DNA from: Phycisphaeraceae bacterium
GTDB lineage: Bacteria; Planctomycetota; Phycisphaerae; Phycisphaerales; UBA1924
DNA: 31,970 nucleotides
Assembly: GCA_009827205.1 (NCBI GenBank)
Contig: WUAK01000003.1
Location: 1 to 31,970, forward strand
Reading direction: 5' to 3'
The notes beneath the pieces were generated by a model that saw only the letters and a list, made by a program, of their open reading frames with translations, did not search any database and was not told the DNA's origin. Positions 1 through 10,251 of the stretch are shown here, piece after piece (the stretch's first letter is position 1; every line of letters begins with the position of its first letter). The position numbers and the translations under genes are program-made.

Positions 1-1
1 C

Positions 2-502
2 GGGTCAGTTGTGTTCGATCACGTCAGCCGCGCAGCGTACGCGTGCCGATCGCCCCGCACGGACGATGAGGTGCTCGTCAGGATGTGCGAGTTGATCGGG
101 TACGAGCCGGTCTTGTTCGACGCCGTCGATGAGTCTGGGCTTGCGTACTACCACACCAACGTGATGATGTCCGTGGGGAGCGATTTCGCGATCGTGTGTC
201 TCGATTCGGTTTCCGACCGGAGCCGCGCGATGCTGGTAGAGCGCTTAGCCTCGAGCGGGCACGAGATTGTCGAGATCTCGCGGGCACAGGCCGCGCGGTT
301 TGCGGGCAATGTCATCGAGCTTTGCACGAATTCGGGTGATCGCGTGCTGGCGCTCTCGGATTCGGCGCTGGAAGCAATCGGTGAAGACGCGGCGAGGCTC
401 GAAGCTCGGGGGATCAGGCTGGCCCACGCGCCGATCCCGACCATCGAACGGCTGGGCGGCGGGTCCGCACGGTGCATGATTGCCGAAATTTTCAAGAACT
501 AG
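2..502 (+). CDS. ctlX: Citrulline/arginine-deiminase-like hydrolase, CtlX family (5'-truncated by window edge)
   Basis: This is the C-terminal ~166 residues of an amidinotransferase-fold (pentein) hydrolase. The reading frame is open to the first bases of the window (Gly-Ser-Val before the first possible GTG at 11), so the start lies upstream and this is not a short gene. Visible family landmarks are Ala-Tyr-Ala-Cys-x-Ser-Pro-Arg-Thr-Asp near the beginning, Tyr-Tyr-His-Thr-Asn-Val (probable catalytic His), and Gly-Gly-Gly-Ser-x-Arg-Cys-Met close to the end, where the conserved Cys is the expected nucleophile. CtlX-type enzymes are linked to citrulline use; arginine deiminase or dimethylargininase activity are the alternatives. 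The family call is good but the exact substrate is not decided. Stop is TAG at 500-502. Confidence 0.85.
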   Translation, partial: GSVVFDHVSRAAYACRSPRTDDEVLVRMCELIGYEPVLFDAVDESGLAYYHTNVMMSVGSDFAIVCLDSVSDRSRAMLVERLASSGHEIVEISRAQAARFAGNVIELCTNSGDRVLALSDSALEAIGEDAARLEARGIRLAHAPIPTIERLGGGSARCMIAEIFKN

Positions 503-598
503 CACACACTTCGAGGCGCTTACCTTCTGTCATTCCAGGTACGCTAAACAGGAAGTCACTTGGGTATGAGGCTTCACTGAGCTGAAAGGAGATTAGAA

Positions 599-1009
599 AT
601 GGCTAACTATCCAATTGAGGACGTAGAAGGTATCGGGCCAACCTTTGGTGAGAAACTCAGGGCTGCAGGTATCGAGGACACCGATGCGTTGCTCGCAGCG
701 TGCAAAACACCGGGTGATCGCGATGCGCTTGAACAGAAAACCGGAATTGGCCATTCACACATTCTCAAATGGGCCAACATGGTTGATCTGTACCGCGTGA
801 GTGGTATCGGTTCTGAATTTTCTGAGTTGCTCGAGGCTTCCGGTGTAGACACCGTGCCGGAACTGGCCCAGCGCAATGCCGCTAACCTTGCTGCGAAGAT
901 GGTCGAGGTCAACGACGCCAAGAGTCTCACCCGTCGTGTTCCGAGCGAGTCAGAGATCGGCAAGTGGATCGATCACGCGAAGACATTAGACAGAGCGCTT
1001 GAGTACTAA
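599..1009 (+). CDS. DUF4332 helix-hairpin-helix protein
   Basis: A 136-residue soluble protein. It opens with Asp-Val-Glu-Gly-Ile-Gly-Pro-Thr-Phe-Gly (residues ~8-17) and has a second Tyr-Arg-Val-Ser-Gly-Ile-Gly-Ser-Glu-Phe hairpin (~68-77). These paired GIG hairpins are typical of the DUF4332 family, which resembles the helix-hairpin-helix DNA-binding regions of nucleases and helicases. No catalytic domain is attached, so it may bind DNA or act as an adaptor; its role is unknown. The start is well supported: AAAGGAG at 585-591 lies 7 nt before the ATG. It sits alone, convergent with the minus-strand gene that ends at 1018. Codon third positions look somewhat less GC-rich than in neighbouring genes. 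Confidence 0.85.
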   Translation: MANYPIEDVEGIGPTFGEKLRAAGIEDTDALLAACKTPGDRDALEQKTGIGHSHILKWANMVDLYRVSGIGSEFSELLEASGVDTVPELAQRNAANLAAKMVEVNDAKSLTRRVPSESEIGKWIDHAKTLDRALEY

Positions 1010-1017
1010 TTTCTGAT

Positions 1018-1758
1018 TTACTCACCCCCGGCTGGGACAAATTCCTTGCCGGTGGTTTCGCTAATGAGCTTGTCGAGTTCTTCGACCAGATCGACCTCGA
1101 GCGGCTCGGGTGAGAGTTCTTTTTCATCGGCGAGTTTCTCGGCGTTCTCGATCATCTCGAGCAGCTCAGCAGCGGTAACCTGATTCGGCGCCTTGATATC
1201 CAGGTCGTCGTTCGTGCTGAAGCCCTCGCTGCCGACCGTGACTGAAAGGTTCTTGTTGTTACTGATGGGCGCAAAGACTGTCTCGAAATCGCTGTCCTTG
1301 AGCTTGTCTTCGGTGAAGCCCCTTGCGAGCCGCCCGAACGCGAGTTCGCCCCGTGCTTTTTCTTCGTCACTGAGTGTCGATGGCGCGATGTACCCGCCGT
1401 ACATGGCCTTCGAGATGAGCATGGGCAGAAAGTCGCTCTCGGTCATCGCTTCGCCCAGGTTCTTAAACTCATCGAGCGAGATGTTTTTGTCGCGGAACTC
1501 GTCTGCGAGGAAGTTCACGCGTTCCATGAGCGCGATGCGTTCCTCGTCGGGGAGGTGGATCTCCTTGAACGACTCGTTGACAGCCTGTGTCGTGATGTCC
1601 GCGGTCCAGCCTCGCCAGTTCTGCCAGACGTATATGCCGCCCACACCAACCAGCAGCATGACCGCGATCACAACAGAGAGGCAGCCGACCAGGATGATCT
1701 TGCCCGCGTTGCTCTTCTTGGGTTGTCGAAACTCGTCCTGAAGCTGTTGTTGTGCCAA
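1018..1758 (-). CDS. Hypothetical single-pass membrane protein
   Basis: A 246-residue protein that I do not recognise. It has a short charged cytoplasmic N-terminus (residues 1-21, Gln/Lys/Arg rich), one clear transmembrane helix (~22-46, Ile/Val/Leu/Gly rich), and a long, very acidic extracytoplasmic region with mostly helical character. The last 60 residues are dominated by Glu, Asp, Leu and Lys, such as Glu-Leu-Leu-Glu-Met-Ile-Glu. No catalytic motif or cysteine pair is visible. The topology would suit a periplasmic scaffold or sensor anchored in the inner membrane. It is divergent from the M19 dipeptidase, with the two starts 58 bp apart, so the promoters must be compact. The start is ATG at 1756-1758 read on the minus strand. 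Confidence 0.75.
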   Translation of the reverse strand: MAQQQLQDEFRQPKKSNAGKIILVGCLSVVIAVMLLVGVGGIYVWQNWRGWTADITTQAVNESFKEIHLPDEERIALMERVNFLADEFRDKNISLDEFKNLGEAMTESDFLPMLISKAMYGGYIAPSTLSDEEKARGELAFGRLARGFTEDKLKDSDFETVFAPISNNKNLSVTVGSEGFSTNDDLDIKAPNQVTAAELLEMIENAEKLADEKELSPEPLEVDLVEELDKLISETTGKEFVPAGGE

Positions 1759-1816
1759 TCGGGCCCCCTCTGCGCGTATCGTCGCTTTCCGTAATGTTAT
1801 TCGCTACGGTTCCCTC

Positions 1817-2851
1817 GTGATTTCATCCAGAATACCTGTTTTCGACGCTCACCTCGACCTGGCATATCTTGCCGAACTCGGCCGAGATATGACCACACCC
1901 CTCAATCGGGACGCACCGCCGCACCCACCGGCGACGGTCACGCTCCCGGAGCTCAAGTCGGCGGGCGTGACCGCATGCCTCGGGACGATCTTCCTCGAAG
2001 CGACCGATGCGCCTGCGTCAGGGGATGAGCCCATCTGCTATCCGCCTGGCGACGCGAATGAGGCATACTTCAAAGGTGTCAATCAGCTCAACCGCTACCA
2101 CCTCTGGCGCAAAGAGGGTCTCATCCGCTTTTTCGGTGATACCGACGAACACGAAACTGGCGGCACCAATCCGTCGATCAATCTCGGGATCCTCATCGAG
2201 GGCGCCGATCCGATCATCGAGCCGCATCATCTCAGCTTCTGGGCAGGCCGCGGCGTTGTGGCGATCAGTCTCTCGTGGGCGGTCGAGACCCGCTACGCGG
2301 GCGGGAACAGCACGAGCACCGGGCTGACCGATCTTGGCAGGCAGCTCATCGGTGAGATGTCACGCCTTGGAATCGTGCTGGATCTCTCTCACCTCTCCGA
2401 GCGCGCGACCATGGACGCGCTCGATTTCACGGATGTCCGCGTCTGCGCAACGCACTCGAATTGCCGGTCTCTTCTCGGTGAGCAGAACAACCCGTCCTGG
2501 CAGCGGCATCTGAGCGATGACACGATCAGCACAATCGCAGCTCGAAAGGGCGTGATCGGGCTCAACCTGTTCAAGCAGTTTGTGCAGTGGCCTATAGCAG
2601 CTACGGACAGGCCGACGATCGGGAAAGCCGTCGATCATATCGACCACATCTGCCAGCTCACAGGCTCGGCGCAGCATGTCGGGATCGGATCAGATCTGGA
2701 CGGCGGGTTCGGTGCGGGCTCTGTGCTGCAAGGCATCGAGCGGGCGTCTGATCTCGTGAATGTATTCGAAGAATTGGCAACGCGCGGGTACAGCGATGCT
2801 GATATTCACGCAATCGCCTACGACAACTGGGCCGGTTTCTTCTCACTCTGA
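1817..2851 (+). CDS. Membrane dipeptidase, peptidase family M19
   Basis: A 344-residue zinc dipeptidase of the renal dipeptidase family, predicted to hydrolyse dipeptides (some members act on D-amino-acid dipeptides or beta-lactams). The metal-binding landmarks are present: His12-x-Asp14 in Phe-Asp-Ala-His-Leu-Asp, a bridging Glu in Ile-Leu-Ile-Glu-Gly-Ala-Asp, Asp-Leu-Ser-His-Leu-Ser, Ala-Thr-His-Ser-Asn-Cys-Arg, and the C-terminal Gly-Ser-Asp-Leu-Asp-Gly-Gly. No signal peptide is seen, so it is probably cytoplasmic. It starts with GTG at 1817 without an obvious Shine-Dalgarno sequence; the metal motif begins at residue 12, so a later start is impossible. Its last 9 bases overlap the convergent M48 gene. 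Confidence 0.92.
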   Translation: MISSRIPVFDAHLDLAYLAELGRDMTTPLNRDAPPHPPATVTLPELKSAGVTACLGTIFLEATDAPASGDEPICYPPGDANEAYFKGVNQLNRYHLWRKEGLIRFFGDTDEHETGGTNPSINLGILIEGADPIIEPHHLSFWAGRGVVAISLSWAVETRYAGGNSTSTGLTDLGRQLIGEMSRLGIVLDLSHLSERATMDALDFTDVRVCATHSNCRSLLGEQNNPSWQRHLSDDTISTIAARKGVIGLNLFKQFVQWPIAATDRPTIGKAVDHIDHICQLTGSAQHVGIGSDLDGGFGAGSVLQGIERASDLVNVFEELATRGYSDADIHAIAYDNWAGFFSL

Positions 2852-3799
2852 CAGAGCGAGCTCGGCTTCTGCCCTGCAATGCCCACACCAGAGCACAGGG
2901 TTTTCGAGCAGGCTGACGCGCTGCGATCCGTGAGAGGGCGGGCCGAGCCTGTTCAGTCTGGCGAGCATGCGTCGCTCGTACGCGGATTCGTTCATCACGT
3001 ACTCGGGCGAGTTCTGTGTGTAGGCGTACTCGCCCTGCAGGAGCTCGTTGATCCTGGCGATCCGGGTCGAGCTCTCCGGGTGTGTGCTCAGCCATTCGGG
3101 CTGACTGCGGGGGCCCGACGCGGCGCGGAGCACCTCCATCACCTCGCGCTGACCGACTGGGTTGTAGCCCGCGCGGGCCATGTACCGGATCCCGAGCATG
3201 TCGGCTTCGAGCTCTTCATCTCTGCCGTAGCTGAGCAGGACAATGTTTCCACCGACAGCGATGACAGGTAAGCCGAGTTCGCCGTACTTCTTGAAATCGC
3301 TGTCCTCATCAGCTGAGCCGACGACGATCGCAGCGAGCAGCAAACCGAGGTTGTACCCGAATTGTTTGCTGATCCGTTGGTTGCCGTGGCGCGCGGTGAC
3401 ATGACCGATCTCGTGACCGATGACGCCGGCCATCTCCGCCTCGCTCGAAAGCTTGTCTGCGAGACCACGTGAGAGGTAGACCTGGCCGCCAGGGAGCGCG
3501 AACGCGTTGATGACTCCAGAGTCGAGCAGCGTGAACTCCCATGGCAGTTCCGGTACGCCCTCTTCGATGCCCTCGAGCAGCCTGGCACCGACCTCGTCGA
3601 CGTACGCCTGGGCCTGTGCGTCCGGGGTTTCGCCTCCGAACTCGGCGACCATCCCGGGCGCCGCCTCCACACCCATCGCGACCTCTCTATCCCAAGAGAG
3701 CAGCGTCAGCGACCTGGCACCCGTCGCGGGGTTTACTGTGCAACCGATCAGGAGCAGGCTAGAGAGCAGCACAAAGGCCAGCGTTGAGACGCGTCGCAT
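2843..3799 (-). CDS. M48-family metalloprotease lipoprotein
   Basis: A 318-residue zinc protease, probably exported and lipid-anchored, of the BepA/LoiP/Oma1 type that degrades misfolded envelope proteins. The start at 3799 was chosen over upstream codons in the same frame because it has a good ribosome site (AAAGGAAA just upstream) and begins a classic lipoprotein signal peptide ending in Leu-Leu-Leu-Ile-Gly-Cys. The mature part has His-Glu-x-x-His (His-Glu-Ile-Gly-His) and the downstream third ligand in Glu-Leu-Glu-Ala-Asp, then Ser-Thr-His-Pro-Glu-Ser, where family members have a similar substrate-side loop. The longer version, starting at 3877, would overlap the divergent ubiE gene and bury the signal peptide. 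It is convergent with the M19 gene, with a 9-bp overlap. Confidence 0.93.
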   Translation of the reverse strand: MRRVSTLAFVLLSSLLLIGCTVNPATGARSLTLLSWDREVAMGVEAAPGMVAEFGGETPDAQAQAYVDEVGARLLEGIEEGVPELPWEFTLLDSGVINAFALPGGQVYLSRGLADKLSSEAEMAGVIGHEIGHVTARHGNQRISKQFGYNLGLLLAAIVVGSADEDSDFKKYGELGLPVIAVGGNIVLLSYGRDEELEADMLGIRYMARAGYNPVGQREVMEVLRAASGPRSQPEWLSTHPESSTRIARINELLQGEYAYTQNSPEYVMNESAYERRMLARLNRLGPPSHGSQRVSLLENPVLWCGHCRAEAELALSE

Positions 3800-3858
3800 G
3801 GATTTCCTTTCCGGATGAGTCATCTGACTAGGATATTCACACGAACCTACCATCGCCT

Positions 3859-4626
3859 GTGAGCACCCCTTCGACACAAACCGAGGCCTGGTCCCGAGAG
3901 CAGCTCGCGGAGAACCCGCACGAACGCCAGGACAAGCCCGAGCGCGTGCGGAGCATGTTCGCGGCGATCGCGCGCTCCTACGACCTCAACAACAGGTTGC
4001 ACTCGTTCTGGCGCGATCAGGCGTGGAGAAAGGCCGCTGTCAGGCTCGCGGATGTTCAGGAAGGCGATGAGATTCTCGACTGCGCCTGCGGCACGGGTGA
4101 TCTCACGCTTGCTTTTGCGAACACAAAGGCCAAGCGCGTCGTGGGCACAGATTTCACGCAGGAGATGCTCGACATCGCGGACACGAAGCTGCACGACAGC
4201 TCGGGGCGTGTGTCGTTCCAGCAAGCCGACGCGATGAACCTGCCGTTCGCTGATGGGTCTTTCGATGTGGTCTCGATCGCGTTCGGCATCCGCAACGTCG
4301 CGGACCCGAAGAAGGCGATCGCGGAGTTCTACCGGGTGCTCCGCCCGGGCGGCAGGCTCGTGATCCTGGAGTTCGACGAGCCCCGCAACCCGCTCATCAG
4401 GTTGGGCAACAACTTCTACTGCAAGTCGGTGATGCCCATGACCGCGACGATCATCGCGCGCGACAGGAGCGGGGCGTATCGGTACCTGCCCAAGAGCGTC
4501 GAGACGTTCATGAAGCGGGAAGAGATGCAGGCGGCGTTGAGCGAGGCCGGGTTCTCGGAGCTGAAAGCCAAGCCCATGACCTTCGGCGTGTGCGTGTGTC
4601 ACGCGGGCAGCAAACCGGGTTCATAA
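3859..4626 (+). CDS. ubiE: Demethylmenaquinone/ubiquinone C-methyltransferase
   Basis: A 255-residue class I SAM-dependent methyltransferase that carries out the C-methylation step of menaquinone (or ubiquinone) synthesis. Planctomycetes use menaquinone, so MenG activity is more likely. Family landmarks are Phe-Ala-x-Ile-Ala-x-Ser-Tyr-Asp-Leu-Asn-Asn near residue 35, the SAM loop Asp-Cys-Ala-Cys-Gly-Thr-Gly-Asp-Leu-Thr, Gly-Thr-Asp-Phe-Thr-x-Glu-Met-Leu, Ile-Ala-Phe-Gly-Ile-Arg-Asn-Val, Arg-Val-Leu-Arg-Pro-Gly-Gly, and a Pro-Lys-Ser-Val segment near the C-terminus. It starts with GTG at 3859 and has no clear Shine-Dalgarno. It is divergent from the M48 gene, 59 bp apart. The ~30-residue N-terminal extension before the domain is rich in Glu, Gln and Arg. 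Confidence 0.95.
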   Translation: MSTPSTQTEAWSREQLAENPHERQDKPERVRSMFAAIARSYDLNNRLHSFWRDQAWRKAAVRLADVQEGDEILDCACGTGDLTLAFANTKAKRVVGTDFTQEMLDIADTKLHDSSGRVSFQQADAMNLPFADGSFDVVSIAFGIRNVADPKKAIAEFYRVLRPGGRLVILEFDEPRNPLIRLGNNFYCKSVMPMTATIIARDRSGAYRYLPKSVETFMKREEMQAALSEAGFSELKAKPMTFGVCVCHAGSKPGS

Positions 4627-4667
4627 CGAACAATCAGCGATGATTATGATTCCGGTATCATCTGGGC

Positions 4668-5990
4668 ATGTACCGGTTACTGATCCATGTCGTCTTGCTT
4701 GCTGGTCTCTTTCCAGCGTTCGTGCAAGCTGAAGAACGTTTCGATCCCCAAGAACAGCACATCGTGATTATGGAGCTCCTCGTGCCGGGTGGTGCACTGC
4801 CGTTTGAGTGCGACCTGCAGCAGAGTGCTCAAGACGATCCCTGGTACGCGGCGATCAGCAACGGCGAAGAGGTCATCGGGTGCAGGGATGTAGACGTCAC
4901 CCACCACACGATTGGCCACGATGAGGTCTGGGACGTGCGCATCAACCTGGCACACTATGACACCGTTTTGCGTTGGACGATGATCTACAGCTCTGATCAG
5001 CAGGCATTCCGCGGCGGCGGAACACTCAGGAAAACCAGACCAAGCGGCCGGGTGGAGATCCCCCTCTCGATCCGCGGTCCAGTTCAGCAAGGATCTTGGC
5101 AGTCCCGATCGTCTTCACCGGAACGCTTTCTTCCGATTGAGCCTCTTGGGCAGTGGGCGTCCAAGAACGACTTCTCTGGTCGGTGGCGTGTGAATTTCTC
5201 ATCGTCTGATGACCCGGCGATCGGTGTATTCGATGTTGACGATGCTGGATTCGTCAATGGAACGTTCTTGACGAAGACTGGCGATTACAGATATCTCGCT
5301 GGCCGGGTGGATGGAACCAAGCTGAGGATGAGCTGCTTTGACGGTGCTCATGCCTTCTTGTTCCACGCAAGGATGCTCGAGGACGGGACGCTCCGAGGAG
5401 ATTTCTGGTCAGGGACTTGGTGGCACGAGACCTGGACTGCAAGCCGAGACGACAACATCTCGCTACCAGATGCCTATGAGAGTACCGAATGGCTCGGTGA
5501 TTCATCCATGGCCGATCTCGTCTTCGTTGATGAGGGAGGTCAACCAAAGAGCCTCGGTGATGCGCTTGAGCAGCTCGGCGGCAAAGTGCGAGTTGTCGAG
5601 GTATTCGGTACCTGGTGTCCCAACTGCATTGACGCCGCCAAAGACCTGAAACATCTTGAAGACAAGTATCACGATCGAGGGCTGCGTGTGCTGGGATTAG
5701 CGTTTGAGCACACCGAGGATTTGAGCCGTTCAACAGGAATTGTCCGGGCATACAAGCAGCGTTACGGACTCGACTGGCCGGTGCTTATCGCGGGTCCCTC
5801 AGATAAAGAAGCGGCTTCAGAGGCATTCCCGGTTCTTGATCGGATACGGACATACCCAACGCTGATCTTTCTTGATGAGAACAACGAGCTCATCGCGATC
5901 CACGCGGGCTACACAGGGCCTGCCACGGGTGAGGCGTACGACCAGATGATCGCCAGCTTTGAGCGGCTGATCGAATCTAATCTGGACTAA
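4668..5990 (+). CDS. Secreted TlpA-like thioredoxin-fold protein
   Basis: A 440-residue exported protein. Residues 1-21 form a signal peptide ending Val-Gln-Ala. The middle third (~160-270) is Trp/Gly-rich beta structure (Phe-Ser-Gly-Arg-Trp-Arg-Val) that I cannot assign but that resembles a lipocalin-like or ligand-binding barrel. The C-terminal ~140 residues are a TlpA/ResA-type thioredoxin domain with Gly-Thr-Trp-Cys-Pro-Asn-Cys, the cysteines being residues 317 and 320. A cis-Pro segment (Tyr-Pro-Thr-Leu) and Asp-Glu-Asn-Asn follow at the usual distance. It probably acts as a periplasmic thiol reductant or a redox-linked enzyme accessory. It is convergent with typA, leaving 7 bp between the two stop codons. 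Confidence 0.85.
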   Translation: MYRLLIHVVLLAGLFPAFVQAEERFDPQEQHIVIMELLVPGGALPFECDLQQSAQDDPWYAAISNGEEVIGCRDVDVTHHTIGHDEVWDVRINLAHYDTVLRWTMIYSSDQQAFRGGGTLRKTRPSGRVEIPLSIRGPVQQGSWQSRSSSPERFLPIEPLGQWASKNDFSGRWRVNFSSSDDPAIGVFDVDDAGFVNGTFLTKTGDYRYLAGRVDGTKLRMSCFDGAHAFLFHARMLEDGTLRGDFWSGTWWHETWTASRDDNISLPDAYESTEWLGDSSMADLVFVDEGGQPKSLGDALEQLGGKVRVVEVFGTWCPNCIDAAKDLKHLEDKYHDRGLRVLGLAFEHTEDLSRSTGIVRAYKQRYGLDWPVLIAGPSDKEAASEAFPVLDRIRTYPTLIFLDENNELIAIHAGYTGPATGEAYDQMIASFERLIESNLD

Positions 5991-5997
5991 GGCTGTC

Positions 5998-7896
<1,899 letters not shown>

Positions 7897-7929
7897 TCGG
7901 GCGATTGTTAGACAGCCCGAGACGCAAAG

Positions 7930-9444
7930 TCAGTCTTGTGAGGAATTCATCCGCAAGCTAAATCCAATCTCTGTCTGACCCGGGCGCTGTTTGGAGGACC
8001 AGCGGAAGGAATCGATCTGTTTCATAGGGGGAGCGATGGACCTATCAGGTACAAGGATCCGATCGATCACGACAGCCAGCGGCCCGGGTCTGGCGATCCC
8101 AATCGAGCTGAGTCTGCCCCCATCTTCACGCGCGGGAAGCGCGAGAGCGACGTGCTCCAGCGTTTGGGCTTCCTGCCCGTTGGCTGGGCCGAGCCTGAGT
8201 ACCCACCAGGAACGCTCTGGTTCGTTGAGGACAAACCAAGACAGATTGGGTTCGTCACCCAACATGGGCTTCAGCAGGTCGTCATAGAGCATCCCGTCGA
8301 GCTTGGCGACCCGCGTGGCGCTAGGGAGGAAACCGCCGTAATTAGGAGACGCTTCCTGGTTCCCCGTGAGAAAGACGGCCAGGCCCTGCATCACTTCATC
8401 AGCGATTTCGGCAGCCTCGGGCGAACCGTCGAGTTCGATCGCCGCGGAGATCGCGGTGCCGTTTTCGGCCGGTCCAACCTTCAACAGCACCCGATCGGTT
8501 GCGTGCGCTGAGAGTCTCTCGGGCAGGTCACCGTTTACCGGGATGACTCCGGTCATCGGGCCTCGGAATAGGAACATGGCGTCCAATTCATCAGCGAGCA
8601 CGAACCAGGAGTCGTCGGCGAATTTGTCAATGGTTTTGCCTGACCAGCCGGGTGTCATCTGTTCGAAACCGGGTGTCTCAAACAGAGCCATTCCGTTCCA
8701 GCCCTCATCGTTCATGAACGCTGTGATCTGCGCAACATCTGACCCACCGGTACGAAGTCGGCAAGCAATCTGCGGCGCCAGCACACGGTTCAGACCGACG
8801 AGATCTGCCCAGCGATCTTTCTGGCTGAGTCCCTTCACAAGATCGGTAAACAGCTCGGCACTCTTGCGCGGCGCGATCACAAAGAGCCTTGCATTTCGAC
8901 CCGAGACTCCTCGAACCGAAATCGGAGATACCCGGTACGCACCGCCCTCGATGGCGAAGATCGGCTGATCCGCTATCAGATCGCGCCCCTTGCCGCCCAG
9001 TCTCTTGATCATCCTGATGGCGAGCGCTTCATCGACAACTGTCGCGATCGCCCACTGACCATCCCCACTGATGGTGAGCCCGTCGGATACGAATAGCACT
9101 CGCTGGCCGAAAAACGTGTCGAAAGCGATGTCTTCCCGCATGCCGATTTTCTGTGAGAGCTCGCTCCACCCTTCCGAGAAAGCGCCACCATCGCCTGTGA
9201 TACCGAGCGTGTCGAGCATTGTGTTCAGCGACTGGCCAGCGTCGCTTTGGCGCTGCTCTGCTGCGTTGTCCAGCACGATCACGATGCCCGCATCGGGCGC
9301 GACCTCGACGATCGACTCGATCGCATCAGATGCCTGCGATTGAAAGATCGTTGCGGAGGCAGCGCTTGCCAAGAACGCTGAGACGATGCACAGCACGCGC
9401 CGAACCCACGTGTGCAGGCTTCTCTGTGTAGGGGATGTCGTCAT
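7930..9444 (-). CDS. Hypothetical secreted protein of the sigma-factor operon
   Basis: A 504-residue protein of unknown function. Residues ~14-32 form a signal peptide (Leu-Cys-Ile-Val-Ser-Ala-Phe-Leu-Ala-Ser-Ala then Ala-Ser-Ala), so it is exported. The mature part alternates beta-like and helical stretches and contains repeated segments about loss of function thresholds, such as Phe-Phe-Gly-Gln-Arg-Val-Leu-Phe and Ala-Met-Phe-Leu-Phe-Arg-Gly, but no catalytic signature and almost no cysteine. The layout resembles large DUF3352-like planctomycete surface proteins; this is only an impression. The ATG lies 3 nt after the stop of the upstream membrane protein (TAA-GAA-ATG), so translation is very likely coupled. 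Confidence 0.8.
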   Translation of the reverse strand: MTTSPTQRSLHTWVRRVLCIVSAFLASAASATIFQSQASDAIESIVEVAPDAGIVIVLDNAAEQRQSDAGQSLNTMLDTLGITGDGGAFSEGWSELSQKIGMREDIAFDTFFGQRVLFVSDGLTISGDGQWAIATVVDEALAIRMIKRLGGKGRDLIADQPIFAIEGGAYRVSPISVRGVSGRNARLFVIAPRKSAELFTDLVKGLSQKDRWADLVGLNRVLAPQIACRLRTGGSDVAQITAFMNDEGWNGMALFETPGFEQMTPGWSGKTIDKFADDSWFVLADELDAMFLFRGPMTGVIPVNGDLPERLSAHATDRVLLKVGPAENGTAISAAIELDGSPEAAEIADEVMQGLAVFLTGNQEASPNYGGFLPSATRVAKLDGMLYDDLLKPMLGDEPNLSWFVLNEPERSWWVLRLGPANGQEAQTLEHVALALPAREDGGRLSSIGIARPGPLAVVIDRILVPDRSIAPPMKQIDSFRWSSKQRPGQTEIGFSLRMNSSQD

Positions 9445-9447
9445 TTC

Positions 9448-10251
9448 TTATCGAGTCGAACTCTGATCCGGAGTGGATCCTACTTGAATATGTTCTGGCA
9501 GCCTAACCACGTCAGAACCGTACCAAGGCGGGAGAATTCCACCGACGTTCAGTTCTGCCGAGCCTTCGAGTCCGAGTTGCTCGATGCTTTTCTGGACATT
9601 GTTGGGCCAGTGAGTGATCTGTGTTGAAGCCGCGGCGTGTCCCGCTGGGATGGTCAGCCCGTCCTGGAAGACGATCACCTGCTGGCAGACAACGCGCTCG
9701 GCCTCGCTGGCCGGGCAATCGGGCCTCTGCATCGAGAAACCGACCGAATAACTTGTATTCGCGCGGCTACGCGTTGCACGCACAGCCGGGCGGCTGCCAA
9801 CGTACAACACGGATGATTGTTCGTCGCTCTCGGCGTTTGCCTGATGAGCTGATTCGCGGAGTGTCACAAGCGTGGACAGCGCGTTGTCGCGCCAATCGTT
9901 GACAGTCTCGACAGGTGCCAGGCTCTCAGTCTGGGCGACGCTGACGATTGAGGACACAACACCGCCCTCGTCCTGGCCAGGCAGCAAACCCGCACGCATG
10001 CTCAGAACCGCGGACGCGAAAAATCCGATCGCTAGGCCGACGATCGACATTCGAACCCATCGGACCTTGCGGCGTTCAGTGCTCGAAAGGAACGGTCGCG
10101 ATTGCCCTACACGGCCGAGCACGGCGTCCTCGAATGATGCATCGCTATCTGCGGGCGCAACGGGCTCACCGAGCACCGACTCAAAGTCATCGGGCGTCAT
10201 CTTGGGCGAGGCTGATCGGCCGAAACGGAACCGGTGGCGTCGGCTGCTCAC
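9448..10251 (-). CDS. Single-pass membrane protein, candidate anti-sigma factor
   Basis: A 267-residue protein with a ~67-residue basic/acidic cytoplasmic N-terminus, one transmembrane helix (~68-86, Val-Gly-Leu-Ala-Ile-Gly-Phe-Phe-Ala-Ser-Ala) and an extracytoplasmic region of ~180 residues carrying three cysteines. The family is not recognised and no zinc-binding anti-sigma HxxxCxxC motif is visible. The anti-sigma call rests on position: its GTG start overlaps the sigma-factor stop by the four bases GTGA, the arrangement common for ECF sigma/anti-sigma pairs, and the topology fits. The N-terminal Met-Thr-Pro-Asp-Asp-Phe-Glu segment could form the sigma-binding helix. It could also be an unrelated sigma-regulated envelope protein. 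Confidence 0.7.
   Translation of the reverse strand: MSSRRHRFRFGRSASPKMTPDDFESVLGEPVAPADSDASFEDAVLGRVGQSRPFLSSTERRKVRWVRMSIVGLAIGFFASAVLSMRAGLLPGQDEGGVVSSIVSVAQTESLAPVETVNDWRDNALSTLVTLRESAHQANAESDEQSSVLYVGSRPAVRATRSRANTSYSVGFSMQRPDCPASEAERVVCQQVIVFQDGLTIPAGHAAASTQITHWPNNVQKSIEQLGLEGSAELNVGGILPPWYGSDVVRLPEHIQVGSTPDQSSTR

Noticed and set aside
2879..3271. Plus-strand 130-residue ORF inside the M48 gene
   Set aside because: It is a shadow of the minus-strand protease, which has complete catalytic motifs.
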